From Alopecurus myosuroides (Eukaryota; Streptophyta; Magnoliopsida; Poales; Poaceae): DNA of 64,000 nt. Every line of letters begins with the position of its first letter. Positions within the stretch are counted from its first letter, which is position 1. The translations under genes and the position numbers were made by a program. The notes under the pieces were generated by a model. That model ran no database searches and was not told the origin of the DNA. It was given only the letters and a program-made list of their open reading frames with translations. This document shows positions 40,276 through 53,711 of this stretch, one piece after another. Location: positions 24,436,536 through 24,500,535 of the forward strand of contig CM054062.1 of NCBI GenBank assembly GCA_028641055.1. The letters are read 5' to 3'.

Positions 40276-42240
40276 CCCTTTTTTATTCGTTTTCCATCAC
40301 GAGAGTCCCCAGACTCACACGAGCCTACTCGCTCACTTGCCGAACAAATCAGGGAGCCGGACGTCGGTCACTCCCGGTGTTCGCGTTTCGACACGCGACA
40401 ATATAGTAGACAAATGAAAAGTATACACACCCCTCTTCTACCGCAGCATCTAGTCAGATACACCCTTGTCTTAACCGGACAATGATCTTTTCTCTTATCA
40501 TTATCATGATCTGGCCATGACACTATTTGACTCAGCAGCATCGTCACACACGAACGATCAGGTAAGTTCAGAACATATAAGGAAAAAAAATCAGTAAGAT
40601 ATCATAACTAATTTTTCATCAACAAGGTGTAACCAGTGTGAGAAATATCTGGGAGAATGGCCACACAAGGTTTCTAGTTCCCAACATTTAAGCCTGAAGG
40701 CGAGTTTTTAGACATACACACTTGTGGATTATAAACCTGCAATAATACGCTATGGTCATGTTCTCCCAATTTTAAGTAAAATGAGAACCCGTATGTTTTA
40801 CAGAAAGACTGATATTGTTAAGTGTATCAAGTACGGGTCTAATCAAGTACATCCAAGAGCCATATTCTTTTATTCATTCATGTATTACAGCTTCACATAT
40901 TTTAATTGTAAAAAAAAAGAATGCATGCTTGGTTAATGAACTCACAATTGTGGGCATCCTTGTCGTAGTTGTGTATGAAGTATGTACTGGAATATTTGTT
41001 GGAACCGTAATCCATAAAAAAATAACTTGCCGACTTGCATTCCAATGCTTGAGATCGCACGTGTGCTCGCTCTTCCGTCGTCTGTCCGCATGGAGGCGAT
41101 ACCCCTAGCCGGAGGGCGTGCTTGTTGTTCGAACGCCTGTTCGCATGAAGGCCATACCCCTCGCCAGAGCGCCTACTCACCGGTGCTAGACGGTGTGGAC
41201 GTCTCGTCCCATGTGGGCGCGCTCGATCTGGGTATAGTGAGGTGGTTACGACGATGTGCCTACGAGGATTCAAGACGTCGTTTCCACCAACGCAGACTAT
41301 CCTCATGCAGACCCTTCTCCCTCCCCTCCGGCCCCTAGCCCGGCAGCGCCACGTAATCTGGAGCGCACCCGGAGCAGAGCAGACCTCCAGCGACTCCTTG
41401 CCCCGGCCGTTCTGCGTGTGGAAGGCCCGGTCTCTCATGCCGCCCCGTCACAGTAGGGAGGCATGTCACATGTGGCGCCACGGACGATGCAGGGCCTGTG
41501 CGAGACGGTCGTGGCCGCTTCCACCGTTGTGCCGTCGCACCGTTCTGGAGCTCCTGTCGAGAAACCTCAGCGTTCCCAGCTAGATCTCAAACCACCTGAG
41601 CCCAACACGATGCAGACCTGTGCGAGACAGATGCGACGACAGAGGCAGGGTTCTGCGTCCGCGCCGGAATGTGGTGGCGCACCACGACCGGACGGAGGCA
41701 AGGCACAGCCTCCGGCGCTTCGGCGACATCGCCATGCATAGCTTGTCACCATCCTCCAAAGAGACGTGGCAGTGGTCCCGGAGCACGACAAACATGGCCG
41801 GCCGCCTGGCATCGTTCTCTACCCTAGCCATTGGGCACTTCGGAATTAGGCTGAAAGATCAGGGTGTCTGCAGGTTTGTGTTCTTGGCAGCGACGATGTG
41901 CACCTTCGATCGGGGCGTCGTTGCTAGTTTGCGACGACGATCGGCGCGCCGTTGCTCGATCGATTTCCCGCGCGCCTCTTCTGTGTTAATATTGGTAGAC
42001 ATCAGCACCAAATCCGGATAGAGATCAACACCGAATCCGACACATATTGTTTTTGTACTTTCCAAATCATGCACGATACGAAACAACCTCGATCGTACGA
42101 AACCACGAAAACGACAGAGCGAAGCACGGCGTACCACATATAGTAGAGGTAACTTACTGGTGGCAAGGTGGGTAATTTATGTCAACTTTGAGGGTAGTTT
42201 CAATGACCTACCAAACCAAACCAAGCCAAGGAAGCCTTAA
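40276..42240. other. Helitron cargo, left-hand side on minus strand
   Basis: Begins after the CCCCC duplication. The part 41,040-41,990 is GC-rich with overlapping open frames on both strands but no recognisable domain or consistent splice pattern. The rest is AT-rich. It could contain captured host gene pieces, which Helitrons often carry, but I cannot identify any. Confidence 0.4.
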
Positions 42241-42262
42241 CGGCTTTATTATTAGGTATAGA
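42241..42262 (-). repeat. Helitron 5' terminus
   Basis: Minus strand TCTATACCTAATAATAAAGC, preceded by A in the target. It starts with TC and fits the plant Helitron 5' consensus closely. Confidence 0.7.
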
Positions 42263-44176
42263 TATCTATTGTTGAGAAGAAACCTTTTTGTAGAACTGAA
42301 ATTAAAAGTGCTATGGAACACATGAATGAGCTTTCATCTTTGAGTAGTTTGTTTTCTGATGATACTAAGTTGCGTACTTATTTTGTTACCAGGATCTTCC
42401 CATTCTCATTGAAAGATGAAGTTAAAATTTGGTTTAACAGTCTGTCACCTGGGTGTATTACTGATCCTATGGATTTGGTTAATGCTTTCCTTCAAAAATA
42501 TTTTCCTGCTAGTGCCCAACATGCTGTTGTGCAGGACATCTTTAGCTTTGAGCAAATTGAAGGAGAAAATTGCCTGAATCTTGGACAAGGTTTGTTCTTT
42601 GATAAGAGCTAGCCCTGGATATCCATTACCTAAAAATGAGCTCCTAGATATATTTTATAATTGACTAACTATTAAATCTAGGACATAACTGGATAGTTGT
42701 ACTGGTTGTGTTTTTAGGAAAAGAACTCCGGAAGAAGCTGAGGAATTAATGGCTAAAATAGCCAAAAAATAATGATGGTTGGAATATATCTGAGCCTACA
42801 CCTATACGTGATCCTACACCTACACCAGAGCCAACACCAATACCAACACCCAAGAAGAGAGGGATGATTGAATTAAATGATGAAGTGATGAAGGAAGCCA
42901 AGAAATCTCTTAAAGAGAGGTGTATAAATCTGAAGATGTGAAGAATTTACCTCCTATAGAAGAATTTTGTAAGCCTGTTCCTCATCCGTCAACTGTTGAG
43001 GTACACCCTCTCCAATACTTTGATAATAGAGATATTCCCTACTTTAAACCATCCGATCAATGCTTAGATGAATTTGAAAATTATGTTGTTAAGCAAGACA
43101 ACTTTAATAGGAGAGTGCAAAATCACCTTATGGAAAACTCTAGAGCTATTGATAATTTACATGGTATTATTGAGAGAACCTCTAATGATGTTAAAATTCT
43201 TGTTAAACATTTTCAAATGGTTCCAACTCAAATTGATCAACTTACTAAAGTGCAAAAAGACATGCTAGCTAATGCTTCTAGAGATAAACATGTATGTGAA
43301 ATAATTACTAGAAGTGGTGTTTCTACTTAGGACCCCTTGTATCCCCAAGGACATCCTAAAAGAATTGAACAAGATTCTCAGCAACCTAATAACAATAGTT
43401 CTCCTTCTAAGAGAAAGAAGAAGAGACACAAAAAATGTTGTAGAATCTCCTGAACCCGCTAAGGATCCTAATAGTATATCTATTTCTGATGCTGAAACTA
43501 AACGTGGTAATGATAAAAGTGATGATCTGATAAAGAAGAACCTGTAGTTGAACCTGAAAAGCAAACTAAAACTGCAAAGTATACTAAGGAGGATTTGATT
43601 GCCAATAAACATGGTAAAGAAAGAGAGCCTTGGGTACAAAAATCAATGCCTTTTCCTAATAAGAAACACAAATCAAAGGAAGAAGAACATTATAACAACT
43701 TTTGTGAGTGGATGAAACCTCTTTTTTTGCAAATCCCTTTGACTGATGCTATTAAACTGCCTCCTTATTCTAAATATATGAAAGATATTGTCTCCAACAA
43801 AAGGAAAATTCCTAATGAGGAAATTTCCACTATGCTTGCTAATTATTATTTCAATGGCAAGATTCCAAAGAAGCTTGGAGATCCTGGTATGCCTACTATC
43901 CCTTGTTCTATTAAAAACAATTATGTTAGAACGGCTTTGTGTGACTTGGGAGCTGGAGTTAGTGTTATTCCTTTCTCTCCTTATAAGAGACTCTCTCTTA
44001 AAAAATTGATACACACTGATATATCTTTGAAAATGGCTCATGAATCTACTGCTATTCCTGTTGGTATTTGTGAGAATGTTCCTGTGCAAGTTGCTACTAA
44101 TTGTTTGATATTACCTGACTTTGTTGTGTTGGAAATCCATGAAGATGATAATATGTCTATTATTCTCGGGAGACCT
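42263..44176 (+). pseudogene. Gag and protease, middle part, of element C
   Basis: Resumes gag after the Helitron. A Retrotrans_gag-like core lies at 42,310-42,600 (FPFSLKDEVKIWFNSL, FLQKYFP). A long linker with Pro/Thr repeats (about 42,800-42,850) and Lys-rich segments follows. A retropepsin-like domain (43,900-44,176) has ALCDLGAGVSVIPFS as active site and ends in IILGRP, where the long-LTR element is inserted. Stops and frameshifts near 42,612, 42,775, 42,905, 43,330 and 43,430 show it is not functional. The protease part from 43595 is the best preserved. Confidence 0.75.
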
Positions 44177-47100
44177 TGTGACGCCCCAAGATCGGGCACT
44201 ATGCAGATTTCAGCATTCCCGCCAAAATCCACATAATAACCGATTCCAGGTTGCCACTTGTGATAACATTACAACGGTTCACGAATAATTCACAACAACA
44301 ACAGAAAAGATATATACAAGATGACTCAAACGAGTCAGGGATACAACTGATACAATACAAAGATCCAAATAACACGGAAGAAACAACATATCGTCCGTCT
44401 GTGGACAAGATACAAATTGGACTAAGAGTCCTGAAGATAACCGAGAGCGTCCAATCCCTGCCCAGGCCAAGCCGGAGGGATTCCCAAGCTAACGTCATCA
44501 GACTTAAAACCTGTTGACTGCAATGTTGAATATGCATCCACGAAAAAGGATTCGTGGGTCAGTACGGTTAAGTACGGGCAAGTGGATAAACCATACTCAC
44601 AAGATACCGGCGTAGCCAGTCATCACAAGATACAAATACTTTGGGTTCAACGGAAAGGAAGGGATTATTGCAAATAAGCGGCAGCGGGCTGCACTAACCA
44701 ACTACAGAGACTCGATACAACTTCCGGCTAAAAGCGGGGGATAAGATAGCGTATCGTAACCAACTAGTGCTAACCACCCAAACAAACCCATCCAATGTTA
44801 CCCCCTACTAAGGAAGCAACCCAAGGATAACTCACACCGTTGGATTAATGATGTTCAACTTATTGTGTCAATAAGACTATTACTAGTCAAGTTATCATTA
44901 GTTAGGTGTAAGTTGTTCTGAGTACTTGTTAGCCAGTACTTTCACCAAGTCATCCATAACCGCGGAAAACACGGCTTCTCGAGAAGATTTACCCTGCAGG
45001 GGTGCACCAATTTGGCCGTACACGTAAGAATACCCCGCCAGATAGGAAATGCACTTCCACCAAGCGAGGCACTCAACACAACTCAACTCTTCTTCGCATC
45101 AAGCCCAAAGAACCCCGTGCAATTGAGCGCACGGCTAATCAAGCCCCACGAAGAAAAGGGGACCCTCATAGCACTCTAAGAACGTGTCTCCCTAAATGCT
45201 GACTACAAAAGTTCCACCCTGGCCTGGGTTCGCAAGATCATGCATGCGGCAAATGGAAAACCCGAACTAAATGAGGCGATTTGGACGAGATGCGAATCGA
45301 ATCAAATTGAGGGGGGCGCCCATACTCGCTTCCCACATGCGGTTAGTGCGCTCATCATGGATCAGTAGACAAGACCCTTTTCCTAATTAGGGTCGACACT
45401 AGCAGGCTTCAAAACCACGCCGGGCCTCCTGCCGGTGCCTTATCATCAAATTATTATTACCCAAAACATTAACATGTTGTTGATTGAATTGAAACCCAAC
45501 TATCAACTAAACAGGTGATAAGACGGACAACAAGACTTGAGCGCAAACAACACTAAGCATGCAACTACGACACGAGGGCCAACAAGGTAAACAAACAACA
45601 GTTAATAGGAAGTGGAAGGAAGGCTATATCATGGCTGCAAGGTAACATATAATAGGATCGAGACACAAGCATCGAAACAACAGGCTAGAATAAGAACAAC
45701 GGAAAGAATCGGTAACAAGTGATGAAAGGCAGCCATTTGGCAGCAAGTGAGTATACTTACCTGGAATCCAGCAAGTAGAGGTACATCCACAGAACTTGTC
45801 GTTGCTCACATCATCTCAACGTCCTATCCGGGAAGAAGCAACGAACCTCGAACAAACACCGGATGCAACAATTACTACTACGGCAAAAGATCCAGCATGA
45901 TCAAGATATGGATGCATGACAAGTTTAAAGATGCATCAAATATAAACTAGTTGACATGGTAAACATAGTTAAATGGGCCCATATGCAATTTTGGATTGCA
46001 TATGGAAAAGCCCATGAATTAATGTTGAATTAAATTATCTACAACTAACCATCATGTAAAAGTGGATTAGAATGATGCATGGATGAGGGAAACAAAAAGA
46101 AAACAATAATAGAAACAATTTGAAATAAAGTTTACCAAGTTTGGAAATTTATTTATTAAGTTAGGAAATTTGGCCTCTTAAGGAGTTACACAAGCATTTG
46201 TTGTTTTCACCAATTTTAATTGTTCAAAACAGATAACAAAGTTCATATTTGAAAAGAACACACAATTTTGGGTGGATTACATGTTTCACTTGTTGAAAAA
46301 GGATTTAGAATGATTTAATTATGAATTAAACAAGATTAAACAAGTTTTAATTGAATTTAATTCAAGTATGAATTTATTTGAATTTTTATATGTTCAAAAC
46401 ATTAAATCAAATTCATCTTTGAAAAGTTTATACTTTTCTTGTTTGAAAACATATTTTGTATGTCCAAAAGAATTTAATTTGACCAAGTTATTAATTTAGC
46501 AATTTTAAATGATTTAAACAAGATTTAAATTATTTAACCACTTTTAATTATTCAAAACAGGAAATAAAGTTTATATTTGAAAAGGTGGTTCAACTTGGCA
46601 TGGAAAACATATTTTATTTGTTGGAAAACAATTTTAAATGATTTAGTTAAGCATATTACCAATTTAAATGCATTAAACAAGAGGTGAAACAAATATTCAA
46701 TTTAAATGTTGCAAACCAGAAAACAAAGTTGACATTCAAGTGTGGCATTTAATTTTGGATGGAAAACATGTTTTGGGTATTTAATTTGGAGCAACCATTT
46801 GAAAGTTATTAATTATGCCTTTTAGTTTGTCATTTTTAAGGATTATTAAATAACCTTAATTTTAGTTGCCCAAATTGCAAAACAAGGTTGATAAACAGAA
46901 AGTACATTGAATTTGGACTGAAAAACATATTTTACATTTTAAATTTGGAGTTTGTTTGCAATTTCTATGTGTGTTTGAAGTCCAGGGATTGATCTGTGAT
47001 TTTACAGGGACCTGGATGTGAAGGAAACGGTGGGGTCAGGGGCCTCTGTGAGAAAACTATGCGAGAAAAATGGGTCTGCACCGCGCAGCAGCCGCCCAGG

Positions 47101-48706
47101 GCCACTGACGCGTGGGCCAGGCGCCACGCTGGCAGCCACGCGTGCGTGGGTGGATCCACCGTGGCCACCAACGCCACTGAGCGGTGGGCCCGAGCGCGCG
47201 GAGGAAATTGCGAAAAAGTTGGCCTTTACGCGGCCGAGGGGGATCGATCCCGCGGCTCGCTGTGCGCGCGAGAGGAGGCCGTGCCACTGGGCTGCGATGG
47301 GTGTTGTGATAGGAAGCGGGCCTGTGTCGTTTTGGACTAGATCTGGGGCATGCTACGTTAACTGAACTCGACGGCAACCTGACGGAAACATGGTAGCTCT
47401 CGCCGGCAGCAAACAAGATGGCGCACGACGGCGGCACATCCAGAGCACAAGGTGAGGAGGGTAAGGGGATCCGGGGGGTGGAGCTCACCTCGAGGGGGCC
47501 CGATGACGTTGTGGTACCCCTTGACGTCGACGGAGATGGCCGGAAAAACGGCGTCGGGGTTCAGACCGCGTCGGGGGAAAGCTCGCCGGCGGCCGTTCGT
47601 GGAAGCACGCGCTCGTCCTCGGGGTCGTAGAGGTAGCAGCCCTCGCGGCTGCTCCGTTTCCGCGGCCGGCGCTGCTGACGGAGCTCCGTGGCGATGAGGC
47701 ACAGCGACGGCGGCCGGCGCTGCCACTCCCTCTCGGTACAGAACAGAGGGAAGGGACAGAGAGGTGGAAGAATTGGCGGCGGAGGGAGATGGGAGAGGCG
47801 AGTGGCTAGGGCACGCAGGAGGGGAGGTGGGTTTTTAATGGAGCCTCGAGCTCGTACGGCAGCTCATCGGGAGGGGGAGAGAGGATCGCATGCTGCGGTG
47901 GTGGTTCGTACCACGCTGACGACAGCGGAGATGAAGATCCTCTTGCAGTGAAGAGGTACCGGGCCAGAGAGGGGGTGTAGGTGGGCTGCTGGGCTAGTGG
48001 AGTGGGGATGGAGGGGAAAGAAAAGGGGGAAAAGGGGCTGTGGGTGGTGGGCTGGCCGGAGGGGGCTGGCCTGCCTCCCCACAGCTCAACTTTGCTGGGT
48101 TTTTTTTTTTTGCCCATTCTTTTTTCTTTTTGGGAGAAAAGAGAGAGAGAGAAATAAAAAGATGGGTTTGGGGTTTTAATTTTTATAAATAAATCTTATT
48201 AATTGGCAAACAGCAATTTCAAAGCAATTGTGAACATTAAGTCCAAAATTTGGAATATTAATTTGAGTGTTAAGTTGCTATTTGAATTTCCATTAGTATT
48301 TTCATAAGGAGTTGATTTTTGACCAATTTTATTCAATGAACTCAACAATTATGAAAACATTTATTGAATTTAATTGTTTGCAAGAATTTAATGTTTAAAC
48401 CACAATTGGAATCATGCCCATTATGATTGATTTTGAAATGAATTTGAATTTGCCATTTAGGGTGTTGATTAAAGGGAGTTTTTAGTTAATAAGCAATTTA
48501 AATAACTTCAAACTATTGGAAGCAATTTGAGTTGTTTAGTTGGCAAATTTTAAATTGGAAACTTTGGACATGTGTGAAAGTTTAAAGTGGTTTGAATTTT
48601 TGAGTTGTTTTTGAAAACATGGTGCAATGCATATGATGCATGTGATGCAATGCACGAAAAAAAAACCAATTTTCCTAACTTAGGGGGAACACCCCCAGGT
48701 GTTACA
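44177..48706 (-). mobile_element. 3' LTR of the long-LTR element
   Basis: 4,530 bp, starting on the minus strand with TGTAACACCTGGGGGTG and ending GGCGTCACA. AT-rich at its 5' end (48,170-48,700), then a GC-rich segment (46,990-48,120) with a TATA-like ccattaaaaaccc on the minus strand at about 47,829-47,842, then a long AT-rich middle (45,950-46,980) and a mixed 3' part. The GC-rich open frames are not consistent between the copies and look like a leader, not a gene. Confidence 0.85.
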
Positions 48707-49180
48707 GACGACACCACTAACAAGGGATTGCGCCCTCGCAATCCACCTGCTAACCCGGGAGGGGAAAGAAGTTCGAGTATCGATTCTTCATGCTTCCAGT
48801 TGATCTCCTCGACACCAGTAACAAGAGATTCTTGCTCGGACTGTTGACGATGTTCTTCCACCAGGAATCTTCCGATGATCGAACCTATTAGGTTAAAGGC
48901 TCAGAAAACGTCCACCCACGTAGGATCCTAAAACTTTGAAAGATTGAGAGGGAGAGAGACTCCAAAACAAATAAGATGGGAGGGGAAATAGAATAGAGAT
49001 AAGGAGAAAACAAGAATCCTATTGAGATGTTTTCCAAAATAGTTTAGCAGAAATAGTTTTGACACTCTAGAAATAACGACCGTTAGCTAGGTTATCCTAC
49101 AGGCTTTGCGGACCCGTTGCTTCGATAACCATTCGTATCGAAACAATATTGGGAATCGGAACCAAGGCTCTGATACCATT
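48707..49180 (-). mobile_element. 474-bp internal domain of the long-LTR element
   Basis: Contains the PBS at its minus-strand 5' end and no ORF with retroelement motifs. An open stretch (48,550-48,861 on the minus strand) crosses into the LTR and has no recognisable domain. No clear polypurine tract is seen before the 3' LTR (minus strand ...GTGGTGTCGTC). Confidence 0.75.
49166..49178 (-). promoter_or_regulatory. Primer-binding site (initiator tRNA-Met type)
   Basis: Minus strand TGGTATCAGAGCC lies two bases after the LTR end and matches the complement of plant initiator tRNA-Met 3' end at 12 or more bases. It sets the element orientation. Confidence 0.85.
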
Positions 49181-52100
49181 TGTGACGCCCCAAGATCGGG
49201 CACTATGCAGATTTCAGCATTCCCGCCAAAATCCACATAATAACCGATTCCAGGTTGCCACTTGTGATAACATTACAACGGTTCACGAATAATCCACAAC
49301 AACAACAGAAAAGATATATACAAGATGACTCAAACGAGTCAGGGATACAACTGATACAATACAAAGATCCAAATAACAGCGGAAGAAACAACATATCGTC
49401 CGTCTATGGACAAGATACAAATTGGACTAAGAGTCCTGAAGATAACCGAGAGCGTCCAATCCCTGCCCAGGCCAAGCCGGAGGGATTCCCAAGCTAACGT
49501 CGTCAGACTTCAAACCTGTTGACTGCAATGTTGAATATGCAGCCACGAAAAAGGATTCGTGGGTCAGTACGGTTAAGTACTGGCAAGTGGATAAACCATA
49601 CTCACAAGATACCGTCGTAGCCAGTCATCACAAGATACAAATACTTTGGGTTCAACGGAAAGGAAGGGATTATTGCAAATAAGCGGCAGCGGGCTGCACT
49701 AACCAACTACAGAGACTCGATACAACTTCCGGCTAAAAGCGGGGGATAAGATAGCGTATCGTAACCAACTAGTGCTAACCACCCAAACAAACCCATCCAA
49801 TGTTACCCCCTACTAAGGAAGCAACCCAAGGATAACTCACACCGTTGGATTAATGATGTTCAACTTATTGTGTCAATAAGACTATTACTAGTCAAGTTAT
49901 CATTAGTTAGGTGTAAGTTGTTCTGAGTACTTGTTAGCCAGTACTTTCACCAAGTCATCCATAACCGCGGAAAACACGGCTTCTCGAGAAGATTTACCCT
50001 GCAGGGGTGCACCAATTTGGCCGTACACGTAAGAATACCCCGCCGGATAGGAAATGCACTTCCACCAAGCGAGGCACTCAACACAACTCAACTCTTCTTC
50101 GCATCAAGCCCAAAGAACCCTGTGCAATTGAGCGCACGGCTAATCAAGCCCCACGAAGAAAAGGGGACCCTCATAGCACTCTAAGAACGTGTCTCCCTAA
50201 ATGCCGACTACAAAAGTTCCACCCTGGCCTGGGTTCGCAAGATCATGCATGCGGCAAATGGAAAACCCGAACTAAATGAGGCGATTTGCACGAGATGCGA
50301 ATCGAATCAAATTGAGGGGGGCGCCCATACTCGCTTCCCACATGCGGTTAGTGCGCTCATCATGGATCAGTAGACAAGAACCTTTTCCTAATTAGGGTCG
50401 ACACTAGCAGGCTTCAAAACCACGCCGGGCCTCCTGCCGGTGCCTTATCATCAAATTATTATTACCCAAAACATTAACATGTTGTTGATTGAATTGAAAC
50501 CCAACTATCAACTAAACAGGTGATAAGACGGACAACAAGACTTGAGCGCAAACAACACTAAGCATGCAACTACGACACGAGGGCCAACAAGGTAAACAAA
50601 CAACAGTTAATAGGAAGTGGAAGGAAGTCTATATCATGGCTGCAAGGTAACATATAATAGGATCGAGATACAAGCATCGAAACAACAGGCTAGAATAAGA
50701 ACAACGGAAAGAATCGGTAACAAGTGATGAAAGGCAGCCATTTGGCAGCAAGTGAGTATACTTACCTGGAATCCAGCAAGTAGATGTACATCCACAGAAC
50801 TTGTCGTTGCTCACATCATCTCAACGTCCTATCCGGGAAGAAGCAACGAACCTCGAACAAACACCGGATGCAACAATTACTACTACGGCAAAAGATCCAG
50901 CATGATCAAGATATGGATGCATGACAAGTTTAAAGATGCATCAAATATAAACTAGTTGACATGGTAAACATAGTTAAATGGGCCCATATGCAATTTTGGA
51001 TTGCATATGGAAAAGCCCATGAATTAATGTTGAATTAAATTATCTACAGCTAACCATCATGTAAAAGTGGATTAGAATGATGCATGGATGAGGGAAACAA
51101 AAAGAAAACAACAATAGAAACAATTTGAAATAAAGTTTACCAAGTTTGGAAATTTATTTATTAAGTTAGGAAATTTGGCCTCTTAAGGAGTTACACAAGC
51201 ATTTGTTGTTTTCACCAATTTTAATTGTTCAAAACAGATAACAAAGTTCATATTTGAAAAGAACACACAATTTTGGGTGGATTACATGTTTCACTTGTTG
51301 AAAAAGGATTTAGAATGATTTAATTATGAATTAAACAAGATTAAACAAGTTTTAATTGAATTTAATTCAAGTATGAATTTATTTGAATTTTTATTTGTTC
51401 AAAACATTAAATCAAATTCATCTTTGAAAAGTTTATACTTTTCTGGTTTGAAAACATATTTTGTATGTCCAAAAGAATTTAATTTGACCAAGTTATTAAT
51501 TTAGCAATTTTAAATGATTTAAACAAGATTTAAATTATTTAACCACTTTTAATTATTCAAAACAGGAAATAAAGTTTATATTTGAAAAGGTGGTTCAACT
51601 TGGCATGGAAAACATATTTTATTTGTTGGAAAACAATTTTAAATGATTTAGTTAAGCATATTACCAATTTAAATGCATTAAACAAGAGGTGAAACAAATA
51701 TTCAATTTAAATGTTGCAAACCAGAAAACAAAGTTGACATTCAAGTGTGGCATTTAATTTTGGATGGAAAACATGTTTTGGGTATTTAATTTGGAGCAAC
51801 CATTTGAAAGTTATTAATTATGCCTTTTAGTTTGTCATTTTTAAGGATTATTAAATAACCTTAATTTTAGTTGCCCAAATTGCAAAACAAGGTTGATAAA
51901 CAGAAAGTACATTGAATTTGGACTGAAAAACATATTTTACATTTTAAATTTGGAGTTTTTTGCAATTTCTATGTGTGTTTGAAGTTCTGGGATTGATCTG
52001 TGATTTTACAGGGACCTGGATGTGAAGGAAACGGTGGGGTCAGGGGCCTGTGTGAGAAAACTGTGCGAGAAAAATGGGTCCGCACCGCGCAGCAGCCGCC

Positions 52101-53706
52101 CAGGGCCACTGACGCATGGGCCAGGCGCCACGCTGGCAGCCACGCGTGCGGGGGTGGATTCACCGTGGCCACCAACGCCACTGAGCGGTGGGCCCGGGCG
52201 CGCGGAGGAAATTGCGAAAAAGTTGGCCTTTACGCGGCCGAGGGGGATCGATCCCGCGGCTCGCTGTGCGCGCGAGAGGAGGCCGCGCCACTGGGCTGCG
52301 ATGGGTGTTGTGATAGGAAGCGGGCCTGTGTCGTTTTGGACTAGATCTGGGGCATGCTACGTTAACTGAACTCGACAGCAACCTGACGGAAACATGGTAG
52401 CTCTCGCCGGCAGCAAACAAGATGGCGCACGATGGCGGCGCATCCAGAGCACAAGGTGAGGAGGGTAAGGGGATCCGTGGGGTGGAGCTCACCTCGAGGG
52501 GGCCCGATGACGTTGTGGTACCCCTTGACGTCGACGGAGATGGCCGGAAAAACGGTGTCGGGGTTCAGACCGCGTCGGGGAAAAGCTCACCGGCGGCCGT
52601 TCGTGGAAGCACGCGCTCGTCCTCGGGGTCGTAGAGGTAGCAGCCCTCGCAGCTGCTCTGTTTCCGCGGCCGGCGCTGCTGACGGAGCTCCGTGGCGATG
52701 AGGCACAGCGACGGCGGCCGGCGCTGCCACTCCCTCTCGGTACAGAACAGAGGGAAGGGACAGAGAGGTGGAAGAATTGGCGGCGGAGGGATATGGGAGA
52801 GGGGAGTGGCTAGGGCACGCAGGAGGGGAGGTGGGTTTTTAATGGAGCCTCGAGCTCGTACGGCAGCTCATCGGGAGGGGGAGAGAGGATCGCACGGTGC
52901 GGTGGTGGTTCGTACCACGCTGACGACAGCGGAGACGAAGATCCTCTCGCAGTGAAGAGGTACCGGACCAGAGAGGGGGTGTAGGTGGGCTGCTGGGCTA
53001 GTGGAGAGGGGCTGGAGGGGAAAGAAAAGGGGGAAAAGGGGTTGTGGGTGGTGGGCTGGCCGCAGGGGGCTGGCCTGCCTCCCCACAGCTCAACTTTGCT
53101 GTTTTTTTTGTTTGCCCATTTTTTTTTCTTTTTGGGAGAAAAGAGAGAGAGAACTAAAAAGATGGGTTTGGGGTTTTAATTTTTATAAATAAATCTTATT
53201 AATTGGCAAACAGCAATTTCAAAGCAATTGTGAACATTATGTCCAAAATTTGGAATATTAGTTTGAGTGTTAAGTTGCTATTTGAATTTCCATTAGTATT
53301 TTCATAAGGAGTTGATTTTTGACCAATTTTATTCAATGAACTCAACAATTATGAAAACATTTATTGAATTTAATTGTTTGCAAGAATTTAATGTTTAAAC
53401 CACAATTGGAATCATGCCCATTATGATTGATTTTGAAATGAATTTGAATTTGCCATTTAGGGTGTTGATTAAAGGGAGTTTTTAGTTAATAAGCAATTTA
53501 AATAACTTCAAACTATTGGAAGCAATTTGAGTTGTTTAGTTGGCAAATTTTAAATTGGAAACTTTGGACATGTGTGAAAGTTTAAAGTGGTTTGAATTTT
53601 TGAGTTGTTTTTGAAAACATGGTGCAATGCATATGATGCATGTGATGCAATGCAAAAAAAAAAAACCAATTTTCCTAACTTAGGGGGAACACCCCCAGGT
53701 GTTACA
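49181..53706 (-). mobile_element. 5' LTR of the long-LTR element
   Basis: 4,526 bp; same layout as 44177-48706, with scattered single-base differences and a few 1-3 bp length differences. Confidence 0.85.
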
Positions 53707-53711
53707 GACCT

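Larger units (their letters stand above)
29180..42262 (-). mobile_element. Helitron (non-autonomous), minus strand, carrying a nested LTR element
   Basis: On the minus strand the 5' end is TCTATACCTAATAATAAAGC (42262 downward), fitting the plant Helitron 5' consensus. The 3' end is CTAG at 29183-29180, preceded by a small hairpin (CTCGT...ACGGG) 12 bases upstream. Insertion is between A (42263 side, read on minus) and T (29179 side), as expected for Helitrons, without a target duplication. Removing 29180-42262 leaves the gag frame of element C open across the join. Own sequence is about 3.2 kb (29180-30363 and 40276-42262); the rest is the LTR element. No Rep/helicase motif is visible, so it needed an autonomous partner. 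Confidence 0.75.
44177..53706 (-). mobile_element. Long-LTR, tiny-internal retroelement (LARD-like) inserted in the protease of C
   Basis: Two nearly identical LTRs of 4,530 and 4,526 bp surround only 474 bp. The insertion is flanked by GACCT on both sides (44172-44176 and 53707-53711). On the minus strand the LTR reads TGTAACACC...GTCACA and is followed by an initiator tRNA-Met PBS, so 49181-53706 is the 5' LTR. The internal part encodes nothing recognisable, so every protein must come from a partner. LTR differences are about one per 100 bp over the first 1.6 kb by eye, so it is older than the Tat/Retand-like insertion but younger than C. Confidence 0.9.

Noticed and set aside
29180..42262. 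Plus-strand Helitron or a Stowaway with TA duplication
   Set aside because: In plus orientation there is no CTRR end, and the two ends are not convincing inverted repeats. The minus-strand Helitron fits both termini and the frame.
47057..47726. GC-rich minus-strand ORFs in the long LTR
   Set aside because: The second LTR copy does not keep the same frames, and no domain is visible; treated as promoter or leader sequence.
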